DNA from: Oikopleura dioica
Lineage: Eukaryota; Chordata; Appendicularia; Copelata; Oikopleuridae
Length of the DNA stretch: 64,000 nucleotides
NCBI GenBank assembly: GCA_907165135.1
Contig: OU015566.1
Coordinates: forward strand, 8,788,157 to 8,852,156
Direction of reading: 5' to 3'
Positions 48,654 through 61,859 of the stretch are shown one piece after another (the stretch's first letter is position 1; the number at the start of each line of letters is the position of its first letter). The translations under genes were made by a program, and so were the position numbers. The notes beneath the pieces are model-generated. The model searched no databases and was not told where the DNA came from. It saw nothing but the letters and a program-made list of their open reading frames with translations.

Positions 48654-51443
48654 TGTTACTTTTCGATGTACTACGTTATCCGATGTCGGCCTAGAAAAAT
48701 AAATTCATTTGTGAAATCAATGAAAATAAAAATTATAACTATTTTTTAAAGCAAACTTTTAAGAATTATTATCATTCTCTAACCCCACTCCTTCTACTGT
48801 CATCTAACAATTAAAAAATGACATCGACGATTTCTCTTTTGAATACTTTTTGAATGCAGTTTTCTCTGACTCGAAATTCTCTTTTTCTCGTATCAAGTGA
48901 TCCTCCTCTAGTGATCAATACTAGCCAGAGTATCGCCCTGGTGTATTCCAAAATTAAGCAACTGTATTTAATTGCCCCAAAAGTTACAATCAGTCTTTCA
49001 CGGCTTATCCACTTACTGACCGCTTAGTTATGTCCATTCCCTCTGCGGAATAAATCTAAGGACCGCAAAGCGCTCCCTCGAAACGAACGCCAAGAAGAAT
49101 TGTATATTCAAGGGTGAATTATTTAAACGGATTGAGCTCTAGACTTTTAGAAGAAACTACATACAACATACAAGACTTGTATTACAAGTGAAAGTACACA
49201 GCCAAACATGCTTAACCTTGAAGTTGTTTTTAATTAATAAATCTGTTTAATTTGTTAGGACAAAAAATTAAATAATATCTATGATTCACAGACTATGATT
49301 GAATACCGTTATGCTTCCATTTGAATATCTCTAAATATGTGACATATTATATGTCTTTGACAAATATCTTTCGCAAGGCTACCATTTTTATCTATCAACC
49401 TCAATTGATAAATATTGATTGGATCAGTGGTGTATTATAATACAGTATCAATAGACAATTAGTAGCTGACAATCCAAGTGAACGGTCAAAATCTAGTACG
49501 ATTGAGCTAACCTCATTAGTAGTTCTTCGTTCATGAGATTTTAGTTTAGCTGTCATATGTTTTCTTCGATAATGGATACTAATGAAAAACTCATTCAGCC
49601 AGACTTCTCAATATCATATTGGAAATATGCAGTTTACTTGCAGATCAACTGAATCACAGTATGTGACAGACTGTGTCCGATTGTATATTTGGCATATAAA
49701 ATGTCTATTTATCCAACAATCTATGAGATGCCCCTTCATGGACGATTGATGATCTTTATCGATAAAATCAACTTACATTAGGCTCTATTGTGGGTCATCC
49801 TATGGTTCAGCTAATACACTACTATCCTCGGTATAAATCCTCTCTATCCAGAAATGGGAATATGCTTGGACTACCTGTATTTCTGGCACTTACCGGGACC
49901 ACGGTCGGTGAATGCATTAAAATGAAACTTGTTCAATTATCTACGGGGCACTCTCTCCGAGCAAAATGGAACTCAGGTCATGGCACTTTCCGAAATGAGT
50001 TTAATCAACAAGATAATATGGCATGCTGGCTATAAAATTTTATACGGTCTTGGCGTCTATAAAATAAACATGAAACATTTAAATAATCCGGGTAGTGTGA
50101 AAACTTTTACTAGTAGTTAGTGATTTATTACCGTTCAGTCCTTTTCTTGTGTCTCACAGATTCCTTCTTTTCAAATCTTCTCAATCTAGTTGTCTGAAGA
50201 GACTCATCCCACTCTTGAAACACTGTAGCTCTCTCTGCAATTTTACCATGCAAAACCATGCGATTTTTCAGTCGGCAAAATGGGACGAACGATGGTTTAC
50301 AACCGACATCGATAATTATCCAATTTAAAGATAATGTAGATGTAAATAATCTAATTTAAATGCAGAACGGACCCTGTTTTTATAGCGGTTTTCTCCGTAG
50401 ATGACGAGCGAGATCCAAAATCCAGAGAAGAAAGATGATCATATTTGATCGTCTTTATATCGAGTTTCAGGTAGAATATATTTATTTATAGAAAGAAGCA
50501 TTCTTTATTCTGAGAAACTACTGCAGCCGGAGGCACCCTGACATCGTTTTGATGAAATATTTAAAAATAAGTGAGGACATTAAAGAATCCCCAGTTACTA
50601 GCTGCTTCAAATTTTCATACAGGCTGTTCTAATTGAAAGTGTTACAACAGGCATGGTTCCAACCAAAGGAATTCAAGCCTTTCTGATACATTTTTGTTGC
50701 ATTAAAAGTTTATTCGTCGAATACAGTTTAATATTATTATCAGACATGGAGAAGTGTGTTTTAGCCTCATTTTCCTCGAGTGTCGCATCAGCCATTCGAG
50801 TGTTTCCGAGTTCTCTCTAAAAATTGTGTTTAATAAAAAGTCGAAGGTGATTTTTTTGAATTAATATTCGAATGGGCTAGTATTCTCGGCAAGTGAATCA
50901 TTAGCCTTATAAAATAAAGGGGAAAGCAATAAAGACTAGGGTGTTGCCAACACCTAAAGTATTATTTTGATAGCATTTCGAACAGTTAAAGCTTTTTCCC
51001 AGTAAAGTTGAACTTGATCGTCTTCTTTTGAAAAGCAAGACCATTTGGGCATGTAATTTCTTGGGGAGTTGTAGCAAAACGGAAAACAAAGAAACGAAAT
51101 GTTACGCAGACTGTTGTTAGAGGTTAAAGTTTTTGTTTGAAAGTTGAAAAGTTGGTAGAAGGAACGGATTGAATGAAAAACTTTTTCAGCTAACGACAAG
51201 GTAAGATTTCGCACACCATGATTTCAGGGAGAAAATATTAGAAATAAGTTGGATAAGATAGTGATAAAGAGAAAAGTAATTTACATATTCAAAATATTAA
51301 GCAAGAAGCAAAATATAATTTAAACAGAGAAAACAAAGCATAATCTTTCTGATCAGAAAACGGCAGCAGTTGAGCAACAATTCAAGAAAATATTAGAAAT
51401 AAAAATAAGTTGGCGCTATTATAAATTATTTATAAAACAATCG
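48654..51443. other. 2.8-kb AT-rich region without a supported gene
   Basis: This is the longest gene-free stretch of the window. Open frames at 49790-50035 and 50907-51214 have no family resemblance and their composition follows the AT-rich background. No terminal inverted repeats, tRNA or rRNA were recognised. It may hold the 3' flank of the JADE gene, promoters, or old repeats I cannot classify. Confidence 0.5.
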
Positions 51444-54400
51444 CTACGAATCATCCCACCACGGGTCTGTGTACTTGACGGCAGATGCTCCTTTTCTGGG
51501 TGTCGTCCTGAGGCCAGATGGGGGAGGAGGCATACTCAACAAACCAGCACTCTGGTTGTTGTTAATTTTTGGAACTCGTAGGGTAATTTTGATAGGCTTC
51601 TTCTCCAATTCATCTGCTTGTTTACTATCAACTAGATCATCGGGGGCCTTCTTGATTTCGAATCGCAAGTTTGTTGCTCCTGGGGCTCGTTGGAGGGGAG
51701 GAGGTGCCACGGAAGACCTTCTTTTTGACAGTTTGTCAAGCAAAGCGGTGCAGTCGATTTCAGACTCGGGAACGCTGCAAACGAAGACAGGCTCGATCCT
51801 CCACTTTCCGTCTGCCTCGCCTTTTTGATTTCTTGCAATTTTTATCTTTGGCAGTTTATAGGGGCTCTTGGAAGGGCTTTCTCCGCCTTTACGAGGACTG
51901 CGACTACGACGACTAGGTGACTTTGTTCGAGCTCGTTTAGGCGCGATACCAGGACGGTAAGCCTCGTCGGAGATCTTTCGAGCCTGCTTTTTCTTGGACT
52001 CGGAGAATTTCTCATTCTCTGGTTTGATAGTAATCACTTCCGTTGGCGTTTCAAAAACTTGAACCGAGCTAGCAGTCGGCGAGTAGATGATCTTTTGCTG
52101 CTTCTTTGGGGGATTGAACCGAGGAAGGTCAGTGAGCTTTTTGCGAACTTGCTCCGAACGAGTTGTGCTGTTCTTTCTCTTCGCTGGCGGTTTTGGATTT
52201 GTCACGATATTCGGATGAGCTGCCTTTGGTACCTGCGGCATCTTAGGTGCTGCGGCAACCTGAGCTGGAGAGGGAAGCGAAGAAGGAAAGGGAGCTTTTG
52301 ACTCAGCTGATGACGATGGCGGGGACTTCAGCGAGTTTAAAAGATGAAGACCGCCAAATGGATTGACTTTGTTCTGCGGAAAAGGCTCAATCGGACTGGC
52401 TAAAAGCGCTTGAAGCTTGCTCATTGAAGATGAGCTGGGCTGTGGCATCGAAACAGGCATTGATTGCGCTTGAGCTCTAGCGAGCATCTCTTGGGGAGAC
52501 GGTTGAGCTTGCTGGATGAGCATAGACACGTGTCGGGCAAGTGTTTCTTTGTCATTGAGCGTGTGGACGCCTTGAACCATTGATTTGATGATATCCTGAA
52601 AGGAGGAGTTGTCGGTGTTTAACGCTGGAACTGGATCGATAGGTTTCTTTAGTAAGGAGGATATGAGCCCCGTTGAGTTGCTTGGTGTAATATGCGGAGT
52701 GGTGGTAGTAGTCCTTACGGACGGATTTGTGAGCGCGGATGATTCGGATAATAAAGAATTTGGAGGAGCACTCGCAGGTAAAGAACCCGGGATCGCACTG
52801 GGCGACAGAATTGGTGGAACAGCGGGAGCTGCCTTGCTGGAAGGCGGGCAAGTCTCAGATGAAGGGCGTCTAAGAGGAGCAGGTGTTGGAACTGGAGGTG
52901 GAGCAGAGGCCGCTGGCTGACTGAAGTAGTTAGGATCGATGGGCTCGGATTTGATATTTGCCAGCATTGCGTGCGTTTTCTGAAAAAAAATAATTTGTTT
53001 GAAAAAAAAAATTGAATACTTACCATCATATCCTGCTCTGACAGAACTTTTGGAGGCGGCAAAGGTTGATCCAAGTCGATAAAGTCAGTGATATTGAATT
53101 CAGTGCTCGGTCCAGTCGATTTTGCTGCTGTTGAGGGCTCGCTACTTCCAAAGATGTCATCTAATGGGTTGAATGAGTCGCAGATTGAGTCCTTCGATGA
53201 TGTTGATGGCGCTGTTGCACCTGTACCGAAAAGCTCATCAAGGGGATTGAATTCAGAAGATGCGGCGGACGAAACTGGGATAGCAGGTTCAGTCGCGGGC
53301 AAGATAGGAGCACTAGACGATGTTACTGTCAAAGGTGCGCTGATGGGAGTTGAAACGGGCGGCATAGAAGAGAATAAAGCTTCGTTCGGGAAGATCGAGG
53401 GCGCTTTATCTGCAGCTGTACTTGCCTTAGCAAGTGGATTGGTTGGCTTGTCGAAAACAGGCGTTTCTATGGCTGGCTGGAAAAGATCATCAAGAGGATC
53501 AACGTCTTTTTTCTTCGATGAGTCCCGCCGTACCAAAGAATCTAATGGTAAATCGTCGTCTTCATTTTCAGGAGAAGATGGAAGTTTTTCCTGAACTTTC
53601 GGAGCTGCTATTTCTGGCTTTTTCGCCTTATCATCTGGATGCTTTTCGGTTAACGTTGGCCCAAAACCACTGTTCTCCTCAGAAACATGCTTCTTCTCGA
53701 TACCGAGAGTTTTAACTATTTCAGAACTATTTTCCTTGCCATCCGACGGAGGAACAGATTGGGAAACTTCAGGAATAGCGATCTTTTGCTGGTCTGGTTC
53801 ATCTGGAGGAGAGAGTGGTAATTTGTTTGAAGAGATGACCGGCTGTTCATTCGTCTTTATTTCGACGTCTTTGACTGCTTGTCTAGCCGTCAGATCAACC
53901 TTCTTGGGACTACCATTTAATAATCCTTCCACGAGAGAACCGCGCTTTGGCTCGTCAGCAGCCTGAGGCGGAGTCAATGTTGATACTGGTTCTGCCATAA
54001 TCGGACAAGCATCAATTTTGGGTGCCTCGAGCTCTTTCTTTGTAGGCATTTCGGCAGCTTTGTTGATAGCAACATCATCGAGCGCGTTCGTCTCTTTCTT
54101 CGATTGCTTTGATGGTGGACCTTGGTGATCTAAAGAGTGCTTTCGTTTAGGCGATAGACATGCTGAACGATTGATGATATCTGCTGCCTTTTCTGAATCA
54201 TTCGGAAGGCGATCAACCAAAACTTTCAGCGGCTGGCAGAGCTTGATTTGCTCTTCCGGTGGTATTTCATTCAATGCGTTTACGTCGTTAACGGGAACAG
54301 GTGGCTTTTCAGGCACAAGAGGAACATCGATCTTTTTAGAATCATTAACGTCCAGTTTTGGCGCTGGTTCTTGCTTTTTCGCTTCTATTGGAAGACCATT

Positions 54401-57400
54401 TTCTTTTGGAACTTCTTGGATCTTCTCTTGGACAGTTCCATTTACCGTTACTTTCGCATCATCGGCAGGATTGTTGACTTCAGTTGATGGCTTCCGCGCC
54501 CGAATTTCTGCCTTAGCTTGCTCTGTTTTAGTAATTGACTTCGCCTTCTTGACTTCCTGGGGAATTCGGGTAGGTTTCAACGGCAAAACTGTTGTAGATT
54601 GCTTCTGTTTCGCTTTTTGGTAGGGCGTGAGCTTTTTCTTACTATCCTGCTTTGATTTTGTAGAGTTGAAGATGTTTTTGAACTTGTTCATCATGTTCCC
54701 GGTCTCACTCTTACTGTCTTTTTTGAATAAGTTTCCGAATGAAATGCCTAAAATGAAAATGTAAATACATGCCGATTTTCTCATGATAAAACCTCTATTG
54801 CTCGATTTCTTCTTGTCAGCGGGTTTTGGAGATGGTTTATTCTCGCTGTCGAGCTTTTTGAACTTGTCGAATATTTCTTTCGTGGCGTTGTTCATAGCCG
54901 GAGCCTTATCATCACTCTTTCCAAGACTCCTTCGTCGTGGATCAACCTTTAGAAGCTGTTCAGTAAGTTGACGAGTGGAAATTTCCTCTGGTGCAGCTTC
55001 TTTAGGCTCTTGAGCGGACATTGCTGGCTTTGCTCCCTTCGCAAATGCTCCAAGCTTGATAAGGCCTGGTTTGACGTTGGCTTTGGAGACAGGTGGAGTA
55101 TTCGGCGCTTTGCTCGCGTCTCCGCGAACTGGAGTTCGAGCTTGAAAGCTTGGACCTTGTTGCTGATGAGCAGGGTGTTGAGATGAATGTTGAACTGGCG
55201 GTGGAGTAGCCTGAGCAGGTAATGATGCCTAGAAAATGCTATAAGAGAAAATAGGGAGACAAAAATGTACCGGTGGTGTATTTCGAACTTGAGGAGTCTG
55301 AGCGTCTGGTCGGTTTGATTGAGGTCTGACTTCTGGTCTAACGAGTCTAGCACGGCTTAATTTGGTATATTTAGTCCCTGATTGATGATCATTGACTTAC
55401 CTTCCAGGCTTAGGTTTTGGGAAACTAGGCGTAACAAGGCGAACCTCTTTCCCTCCAACCATTTTCGGAGTAATCATTATATTGGGCGGTGTAGATCGCA
55501 TACGGATCTGGCTGGGCACTGAAACCACTGGCGGTCGCGTCATGCGGAATCCTGGGGACGATTCCATGATGACAGGTTGGTTTTGACCACCGACAACTTT
55601 GGTCCCGATCACTGTCTTGCCGTCCATGCTCGGGCCATTCATTCTCGGACTGTTCAACTGAGCCTAAATCAAACCATTTCGACGCATGTTTGAAATGATT
55701 AGTTTACCTGTGAGACTGAGGGATTAGTAGGTCTGATAAATCCTTTGAGCGGTCGAGCGTTGCCACTCAGGATCTTGGATTTCCCCTGCACGACTTTGAA
55801 TTGGCCAACCGAAACCGCGTTTTTCATATTGAATCCCTTGATAGGCGTGCCTTTTACTGGCTGAGGGATAACTTCGGGTGTTGTTTCTTTCTTTAATTGA
55901 ACAGGTACAGGTTCAGTTTTAGACTCAAGCGGCTTTGACTCTTTTGCTTCTTCAACTTGTTCAGCTGATTTTGATTCAACTTTGACTTGAGGTGGTGGGC
56001 GATTAGTAATGATTGCGTTAGCAGATGGTGCAGGCTTTGGCGAAGGCTTTGGAGGCTGCGTTGGGATAGGGACTTTTTTCACTGGCTCAGGAGGTGCGTC
56101 AAGATCTTCCAAGAAAGCAGCAGCATCATCCGCCTCCGTCTTTGGCTTCTCTCCGGCCTTACTGAACTCCATGTCCATACGTTTAAGGTCTGATTTGGTG
56201 GATTCAGATAGTTCAACTTTGGAACCAAGGAACTTCATCTCCTTGAGCTTGATTTCTCGATCGCATCGTAGAACTTGCTTTTTGATCTTTTCCCGGCGTA
56301 TAATCAGGCAAAGCAGGTTTCTAGAGCGCTCAAGATCGGATCGGAGCTGCGTAATGCGTCTGTAACGCTGCTCAGCAGTGGCTGCTTCTGGTTCAACATC
56401 GTTGTCATTGAAAAGCTGCTGGTTGCCGCCTGCGCGTCTTCGCAATCGCCAGTATTCGAATACCCAGTCAAGAGTATCCATGGAATAACTCGTGAGGCGA
56501 TTCTTCGCATGTTCGAGTGATACAAGAGTGAAGAAGTTCTCTTCAAGAAAACGGCTAAAATGGTGTCTGAAAAATCTTAATAATGGGAAGAGTTTACCGT
56601 TCTTCGTCGACTTGTTGATCGATTGAAGTCCTACGTTTTCTAACTTCGTCCAATTTCGTTTCCGAGTGCTTGTCGCAGTGAAGAAAAAGATTGACGCGTC
56701 CTCCCTTCGTCTCCATTTTTACTGAAAGACCAGAACGCACAGCGCAAGTGACGTGGTAGCTTTTGTAGCACTTCTTTATGTTACACTAAATGAGGCACAT
56801 GAGGCACTTTATCGTAACTCTTAGAAGTTACCTGGACACACCCGACGGTGTTGGAGCAAACTGTGCATTTTAGCGATTTCCTGGACTCAGGCAATTGCGA
56901 AATGTCAGGTTTTTCCATCCGTGCTGGATCAGTCATTGTGATCTCCGGGATCCACAGCGCACACTGGATGTGGACCCATGGAGCTGAAGTTGCAACCCGC
57001 TCCCAGCCGATCGCCCTTTTCATCGTTCCGCCGTGCTGAGAGCACAAGTAGCATTTCGGCTTCAGGTTTTCCTAAACAAATGGATAACTGCAATAAACGA
57101 AGAGAAGGGGCTTACCTTGCATGGTTGACAAAACCAATCCTCCCCATCGTCAATCTTAAGGATTCCGTAACAATGCTGATGGACGCAGATATCGCAGCCG
57201 TCACAGAACACGAGCTCGTTGCCGTCTTCACCATTCGGACTTCGGCACACATCGCAGACCGAGTTGTCCTCCATGGATTTGACAGTTTTGTTTGAGCATT
57301 TTTGCCGAATGGTGGAATTCGCCTGCGTTTCAAACTCGTCGATAATCGTCTCGAGATCGTCCTCAGTAAGTGTTGGCAAACTGGCGGCGACACGATGTTG

Positions 57401-57715
57401 ATTAGCCCGCTCGAGCCAAGCCACATCCAAGTTATCTAGGGAATACCTTGGCCGTGACTTTGGCGGCTTTATCGGCGGTTGAGGGGCGGATTCCAGCTCA
57501 ACAACCTACAAAAGAAGGATTAGATCGCTGAATAATGAAAGAGTTGATCTTACATGAGCTTTCTTTTGTTTGGCTTTGGCAGGTACTTGGACCCCCCTTT
57601 CCCATTCAGTCTTCCAGTTGTCGGCTAAGTAGAAAAACTGATGGCAATCAGGGAGGTCTGTGACCGTCATGGCCGAGACCAAATCTTTCCGATACACCTC
57701 ATTAGGCGTACTCAT
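51444..57715 (-). CDS. JADE-family PHD protein with very long C-terminal tail
   Basis: JADE proteins scaffold the HBO1 histone acetyltransferase complex and read histone tails. The N-terminal JADE motif is EVYRKDLVSAM...FYLADNWKTEWERGVQVPA. The PZP module follows: PHD1 (VCDVCRSPNGEDGNELVFCDGCDICVHQHCYGIL, read within 57116-57505), a zinc knuckle (CYLCSQHGGTMK) and an extended PHD2 (WVHIQCALWIPE, CYKSYHVTCAV). A conserved helical region (FEYWRLRRRAGGNQQL, LERSRNLLCLIIRREK) comes next. Exons, high to low: 57715-57554, 57505-57116, 57071-56832, 56785-56598, 56566-55708, 55663-55401, 55355-55271, 55228-54793, 54747-53024 and 52979-51444, all GT-AG. About 1,200 residues of Pro/Lys/Glu/Ser-rich sequence follow the helical region, ending TDPWWDDS. 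Vertebrate JADE proteins are about half this length; fly Rhinoceros also has a long tail. Confidence 0.92.
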
Positions 57716-58891
57716 TTAGTGTATCAAATCACGCTTTTTCTCATCACTAAAAAGATAAACATTAGAAGAAAGATATGAAGTGAATGTTTTAAAGGAATAT
57801 GAATGCAGTATGTCAACATTTCTATGAATTTTATGGTCAGTTTCAAGGTGATTTGTAAGCTCTTCTCTGCTGGTTTTGGTTACAGAGCACACGGGGCAAT
57901 AAATCAAAGTTTTTCTATGCTTGATTGGTTCTCTTTCGTGACGCGATTTACGCTTTCTTGGGATAGTTTTTCGACCAGGCTTGTTTGCCTCATTGGCCGT
58001 CCACGACAGACATTTGAGATAAACATCTTCTGCAGTGTGAAATTCAGTGAGGTGGTCAGTCAGTTTTGAGAACAGTGGAGAACGATAGATGCAGAAGTCG
58101 CATTTATTTAGCCTCGTCAGTGGACGGCAAGCGAGATCTTTCAGAATATAATCTATAATCTGATGATCTTCGAAGCAGTGAATCCTCAGGACGTCAGTCG
58201 AAGAGAACGTTACCCCGGGACAAAGGTAGCAGGTGACTTTGTTTTCCGTTGACACTGGTGGTGGGACGGATCCTCTGGCTGACTTTTTCGCGACAAGAGC
58301 GCCGCTTCTGTTTGTTTTGGCAACGGGCGTTCTAGAGCTTGATTAATACATTTGCCGTCTAGTGCATTTCTTACGCAGGCGGCAGCTGTACGAATTCAAA
58401 CTCCGATTGCTCTTGTTCCACTGTCTCAGACCGCCCAACTAATGCTTCCGGAGGTAAATCTATGTTGTACACGTCCTGTTCTGGTACAACTTGCTCTTCA
58501 ACCCTGGCTAAGATGTAGCTATTGTGATAGCGCGCTTCATCTTCTGCTTGTTCTGCATGGAGCAAAGTATGGGTTCGCATATCTCAATACAGCCCTGATT
58601 TCGCCCCGGAAGACGAACCCCTGCCGATCTATAGTGACGCTTCCAGAAGTCGTCGACATCTTTGTCAGCGATAAGCATCTCGCAGAGCTGGCATTTCAGC
58701 AGGACCGTACCGGGAGAAAGGTCTTCGGTTGATATCATTTCACAAGTTCTATCAGCATTTGACTGGTGCGTCTGCATATGTTCGTCGAAATCTGGCTTTT
58801 GCTTGGCGGCGAAAGAACACTCGTCTTCGGCGCGACATTTGAAAAGCGTCAAGTCAGCAAAACAACTCAATACCGCTACATCATCAGCCAT
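57716..58891 (-). CDS. C2H2-type zinc-finger protein upstream of JADE
   Basis: Starts at 58891 after a gcttttag acceptor. Zinc-finger-like pairs are CRAEDEC...HMQTH, CQLCEM...RHY, CYLCPG...HCFEDH, CDFC...HLTEFH and CPVC...HLETDH, a spaced-finger nuclear protein rather than a tandem array. Exon 1 runs to 58594, where a GC donor (CAG-G|GC) is the only way I find to keep frame into the acidic Glu-rich exon 2. That exon ends at 58375 (QLPPA) and exon 3 spans 58331-57716. The last codons read KRDLIH then TAA, immediately followed by the ATG of the JADE gene with zero spacing. The acceptor serving JADE (tatctttttag, ending about 57754) lies inside this reading frame. The true 3' end may therefore differ. 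No specific ortholog recognised. Confidence 0.7.
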
Positions 58892-59139
58892 ATTTGTTTT
58901 CTAAAAGCATAAAAATGATGAATAAAAATCTTTGAACCTGGCGGAAGAGCGACCATTATTTTAAATTCCCCTAGTTGGATTTTTACCAAAATCAACCTAG
59001 CACGGCGTATTTCCCAGCGAAATACGAAAAACAGAATATCAGTATTAAAAATACTAAACCCAGTCACGGACAGAGTACGGACAGAATAATAGATAGTTAT
59101 AATTTTACAGAATGTCAAATGACAAAGGAAAATTCCTTT

Positions 59140-61835
59140 TTACAGGAATGGCTCGAGATTAATCTCAAAAGCACTGACAGGATTGGGCAATTCGAAAGCC
59201 TTCAAAGTGTTGGGATGGATAACACCCATTTGTCCAATTTTTTCGTTCCACAAGTAAATATCTGCACAGACTTGAAAGTAAGTCGGCGACGATCCCTCTG
59301 AAAAGAACAAATGTCAATCTCGGTAATTATAATTTTGTGACGTACTTTTAATATAATAACCATCTGCAGAGCCTGGTTCGCAAGGAGGAGCTTCCAGGAG
59401 TTCCATCACTCGATCCAGCAATCCATGAATAACTTCAAACCCGCTAGAATTTGAGTAGCACAGTGCTGACATGTGTCGTTCGTTTCTACAGCCGGTATGC
59501 GTCGAGTCGTCTATCAGTTAATTTTCACACAGTTTTCATTTGATCCCAAACCTTTCAAAACTACATCAGAAATTTCAAAGAGTTTCAACGGTAGCGGGAG
59601 TTTTCTGTTGGCTTGTGTCGTTTTCAGAAGCCCAGGGAGAAGACCTGTTCGGCAAACTTGGAACTCCGCGGTTTTAGGATTGGATACGGTGACCGCCTCA
59701 GCTGGAAGCTTGTCGAAGCCCATTTTCTCGCCGAGATCAGCGCGTGAAACAAGCGCGAATGTAAGCGCCTCGCAGAAGCCGGCAGCAGCAACGTCTACGC
59801 GCAACAAATCGCACAATTTATTGATGGGCAGCTGCTTTGCTACTGTGTTTGTTGGCGGCATGGTCATTACAAGCTATAAAATTTCATTTTATGACGAATT
59901 AATAATTAACCAGATATGTTCTTTGAAACGTACTTTTCTCAAGACAAAATCTTTTCAAAGAAAAATCCGTTGGAAAGCGCACAATTTCCCAGAAGAATTA
60001 CCCCGAGGATTATAATTGCTCAACATTCGCTATCATCATCAATCATAAAAATCGTACCTTGTTGAAATCATAAGCCACGGCAACATCTTCCATGATATCA
60101 CAGGGGTGCAAAATGTCGTGTCTCGTTGGCGGAATTCGTGAGATAATCTTTTCGTTTTCATATCTTTAATCGAGTTGATAGAGCGCTCTCCCACTACTGC
60201 TAGATGAGGACAATTTATAAGTGATAAAAAATTAGATTGTTATTGTTTACTTTCCAGCGAGTTTCAGACTTGAAGCCATAAAGTGCGCAATTATGTGTTT
60301 GACCAAAATTACTAAGTATGAAATTGATACCTGTTATTATTAAAGTTAATTAGTTTATTATTAAAATTCTACAGATAACCTCCAAAATTACATTTTTCAA
60401 CCCTTCCTTGAAACAAGCCCCATTCTGGACAACAGCTTCGCCATAGTTTCTGCAGTAACATCTTGCGGCAGTCCAATTTGTCTTCTGATATATTCCGGGT
60501 CAACAGATTCTTCCCAGTACTTGAGCGTCGGAGTAATTTCTTTCTTTCCGTTGAAATATTCGATCTCGACGGGCTCGATTTTGAAGGGCGCAGCGCAGTA
60601 TTCGGAGAACATGGTAACGATTGTATCCAAAACGATGTTTGTCTTTGCCCAGTCGGTTCCAGTTACTTCAATGAAAACGTTCTTTGTGGAAAGCGTGATT
60701 TTCGAGTGCTCGCCATTGATAATTGGAGGTAACGAGCAAATAGTTGAGTTGCTATCTAAAATCAAATATTTGCAGAAAGCCCCAATTTCCATTATTTTCC
60801 GAAGTCAAACAATCTTACCCAAAATGAGTGGGTATCGCTCCTTATTCTTGATAATCGGCACATATTGCTTCATAAACGAGTCCTTTTCGTACATTTCCAA
60901 CAATTCCGGCGCGCTCATTTCTTTCTCCTGCTTCAACGCCACGAATTTGATTTCTTCTGGTTTTCTAGCGACGTATCTGAAAGGCCCCTTCACCGTATCT
61001 GAACAAGCATTAGTTGATATTGAATTATATTCAATTAGGTATCACTACTAACCTAAATCGTGGGTGCCAATGGAGGAGAGTGTGCGCTGACGTGCCAAGT
61101 TCTGGTGCAATTTGTCTTGCAGGTCGATAAATGATTCATAGCTAGCCTCCGTGAAAGTAACATTTCGCAGGACTGCACCCATTACGACAGGTCGCACCGA
61201 AGCGGTCGATTCTTCGACGATGATCTTTTTTGGGTCGATCAAATTTCATCTTTCAATTAAAAAAAATCACTTGTAGCAAATTTATGATCGCGTTCCTTCT
61301 CGACGGGGGATCCTTCGAGAGTGTACTGATCAGGAGCTTTTCCGTCGAAAATATTGATCGCCCGGCAAAGTCCTTCGATGCAAAGAATATCGTAACGGTT
61401 CGCTGGAATGTCAACTTTGAAGATCGTCTAAATTAATTATTCAGTAAAGAAAATTATTATTCTCATGAAAATTTTCATTCAATAATAGATTCGGCGTAAT
61501 TAAATTTTAAAATCCACTGTGCACTACTTTTTCAAACCCTAGAAACTTATTACATACCAGGAGAATATCCTTTATTCTGTCAGTCAGTCAGTACGAATCC
61601 CTAGGGGTTCAGATCGAACACCGATTGTCCGACTGTCTCGTTTCTTTCCCGCAGAATCTCTCGAATTCAAAAAAGAAGGAAAGAATCGAATTCTCACCTT
61701 TCCATTTTCTTCCTCGATATCGTCGAGTTCAAGTCCCAAATCGAAGAACAAGTTCTCCAGTTCTTCCTGCGTTATGCTCTTCGCTCGACCAGTTCGACGG
61801 AGAAAATCTTCTTTTTCAACTCCAATCGTCGGCAT
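59140..61835 (-). CDS. FARSB: Phenylalanine--tRNA ligase beta subunit (cytosolic)
   Basis: Forms the alpha2-beta2 enzyme that charges tRNA-Phe. The start [20 protein letters not shown] (61835) follows attttcag. Blocks match human FARSB throughout: [146 protein letters not shown] and a C-terminus INLEPFL-type end at 59140. Two introns are best read as GA-AG: 60164-60406 (phase 2) and 61250-61295 (46 nt). The exon after the second one shifts frame by one base at a run of six T (plus strand, 61226-61231), inside [11 protein letters not shown]. Both flanks are conserved, so a sequence error is likely. The upstream gene is divergent (BTF3). Confidence 0.94.
60164..60406 (-). other. GA-AG intron in FARSB
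   Basis: On the minus strand TCAAG|GA at 60407/60406 joins to TTAAAG|ATA at 60164/60163 in phase 2, giving [23 protein letters not shown]. The nearby GT (about 60400) is in the wrong phase. The following IPPTR motif is invariant in the family, which fixes the frame. Confidence 0.75.
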
Positions 61836-61859
61836 TCTGAAAATTCATTCCTATTTACA

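Noticed and set aside
48382-48702. Plus-strand open frame over the 5' end of the two-pass membrane gene
   Set aside because: Antisense to exons supported by an upstream acceptor, start codon and phase-consistent splicing.
53088-53594. 168-codon plus-strand open frame opposite the JADE tail
   Set aside because: It is the antisense shadow of a Pro/Ser/Glu-rich minus-strand exon that continues in frame with conserved upstream exons.
52715-55021. A separate gene starting at the Met near 55021, downstream of JADE
   Set aside because: The frame is open well upstream of that Met and joins earlier JADE exons with good GT-AG sites and matching phase. No acceptor close to the Met suggests an independent start.
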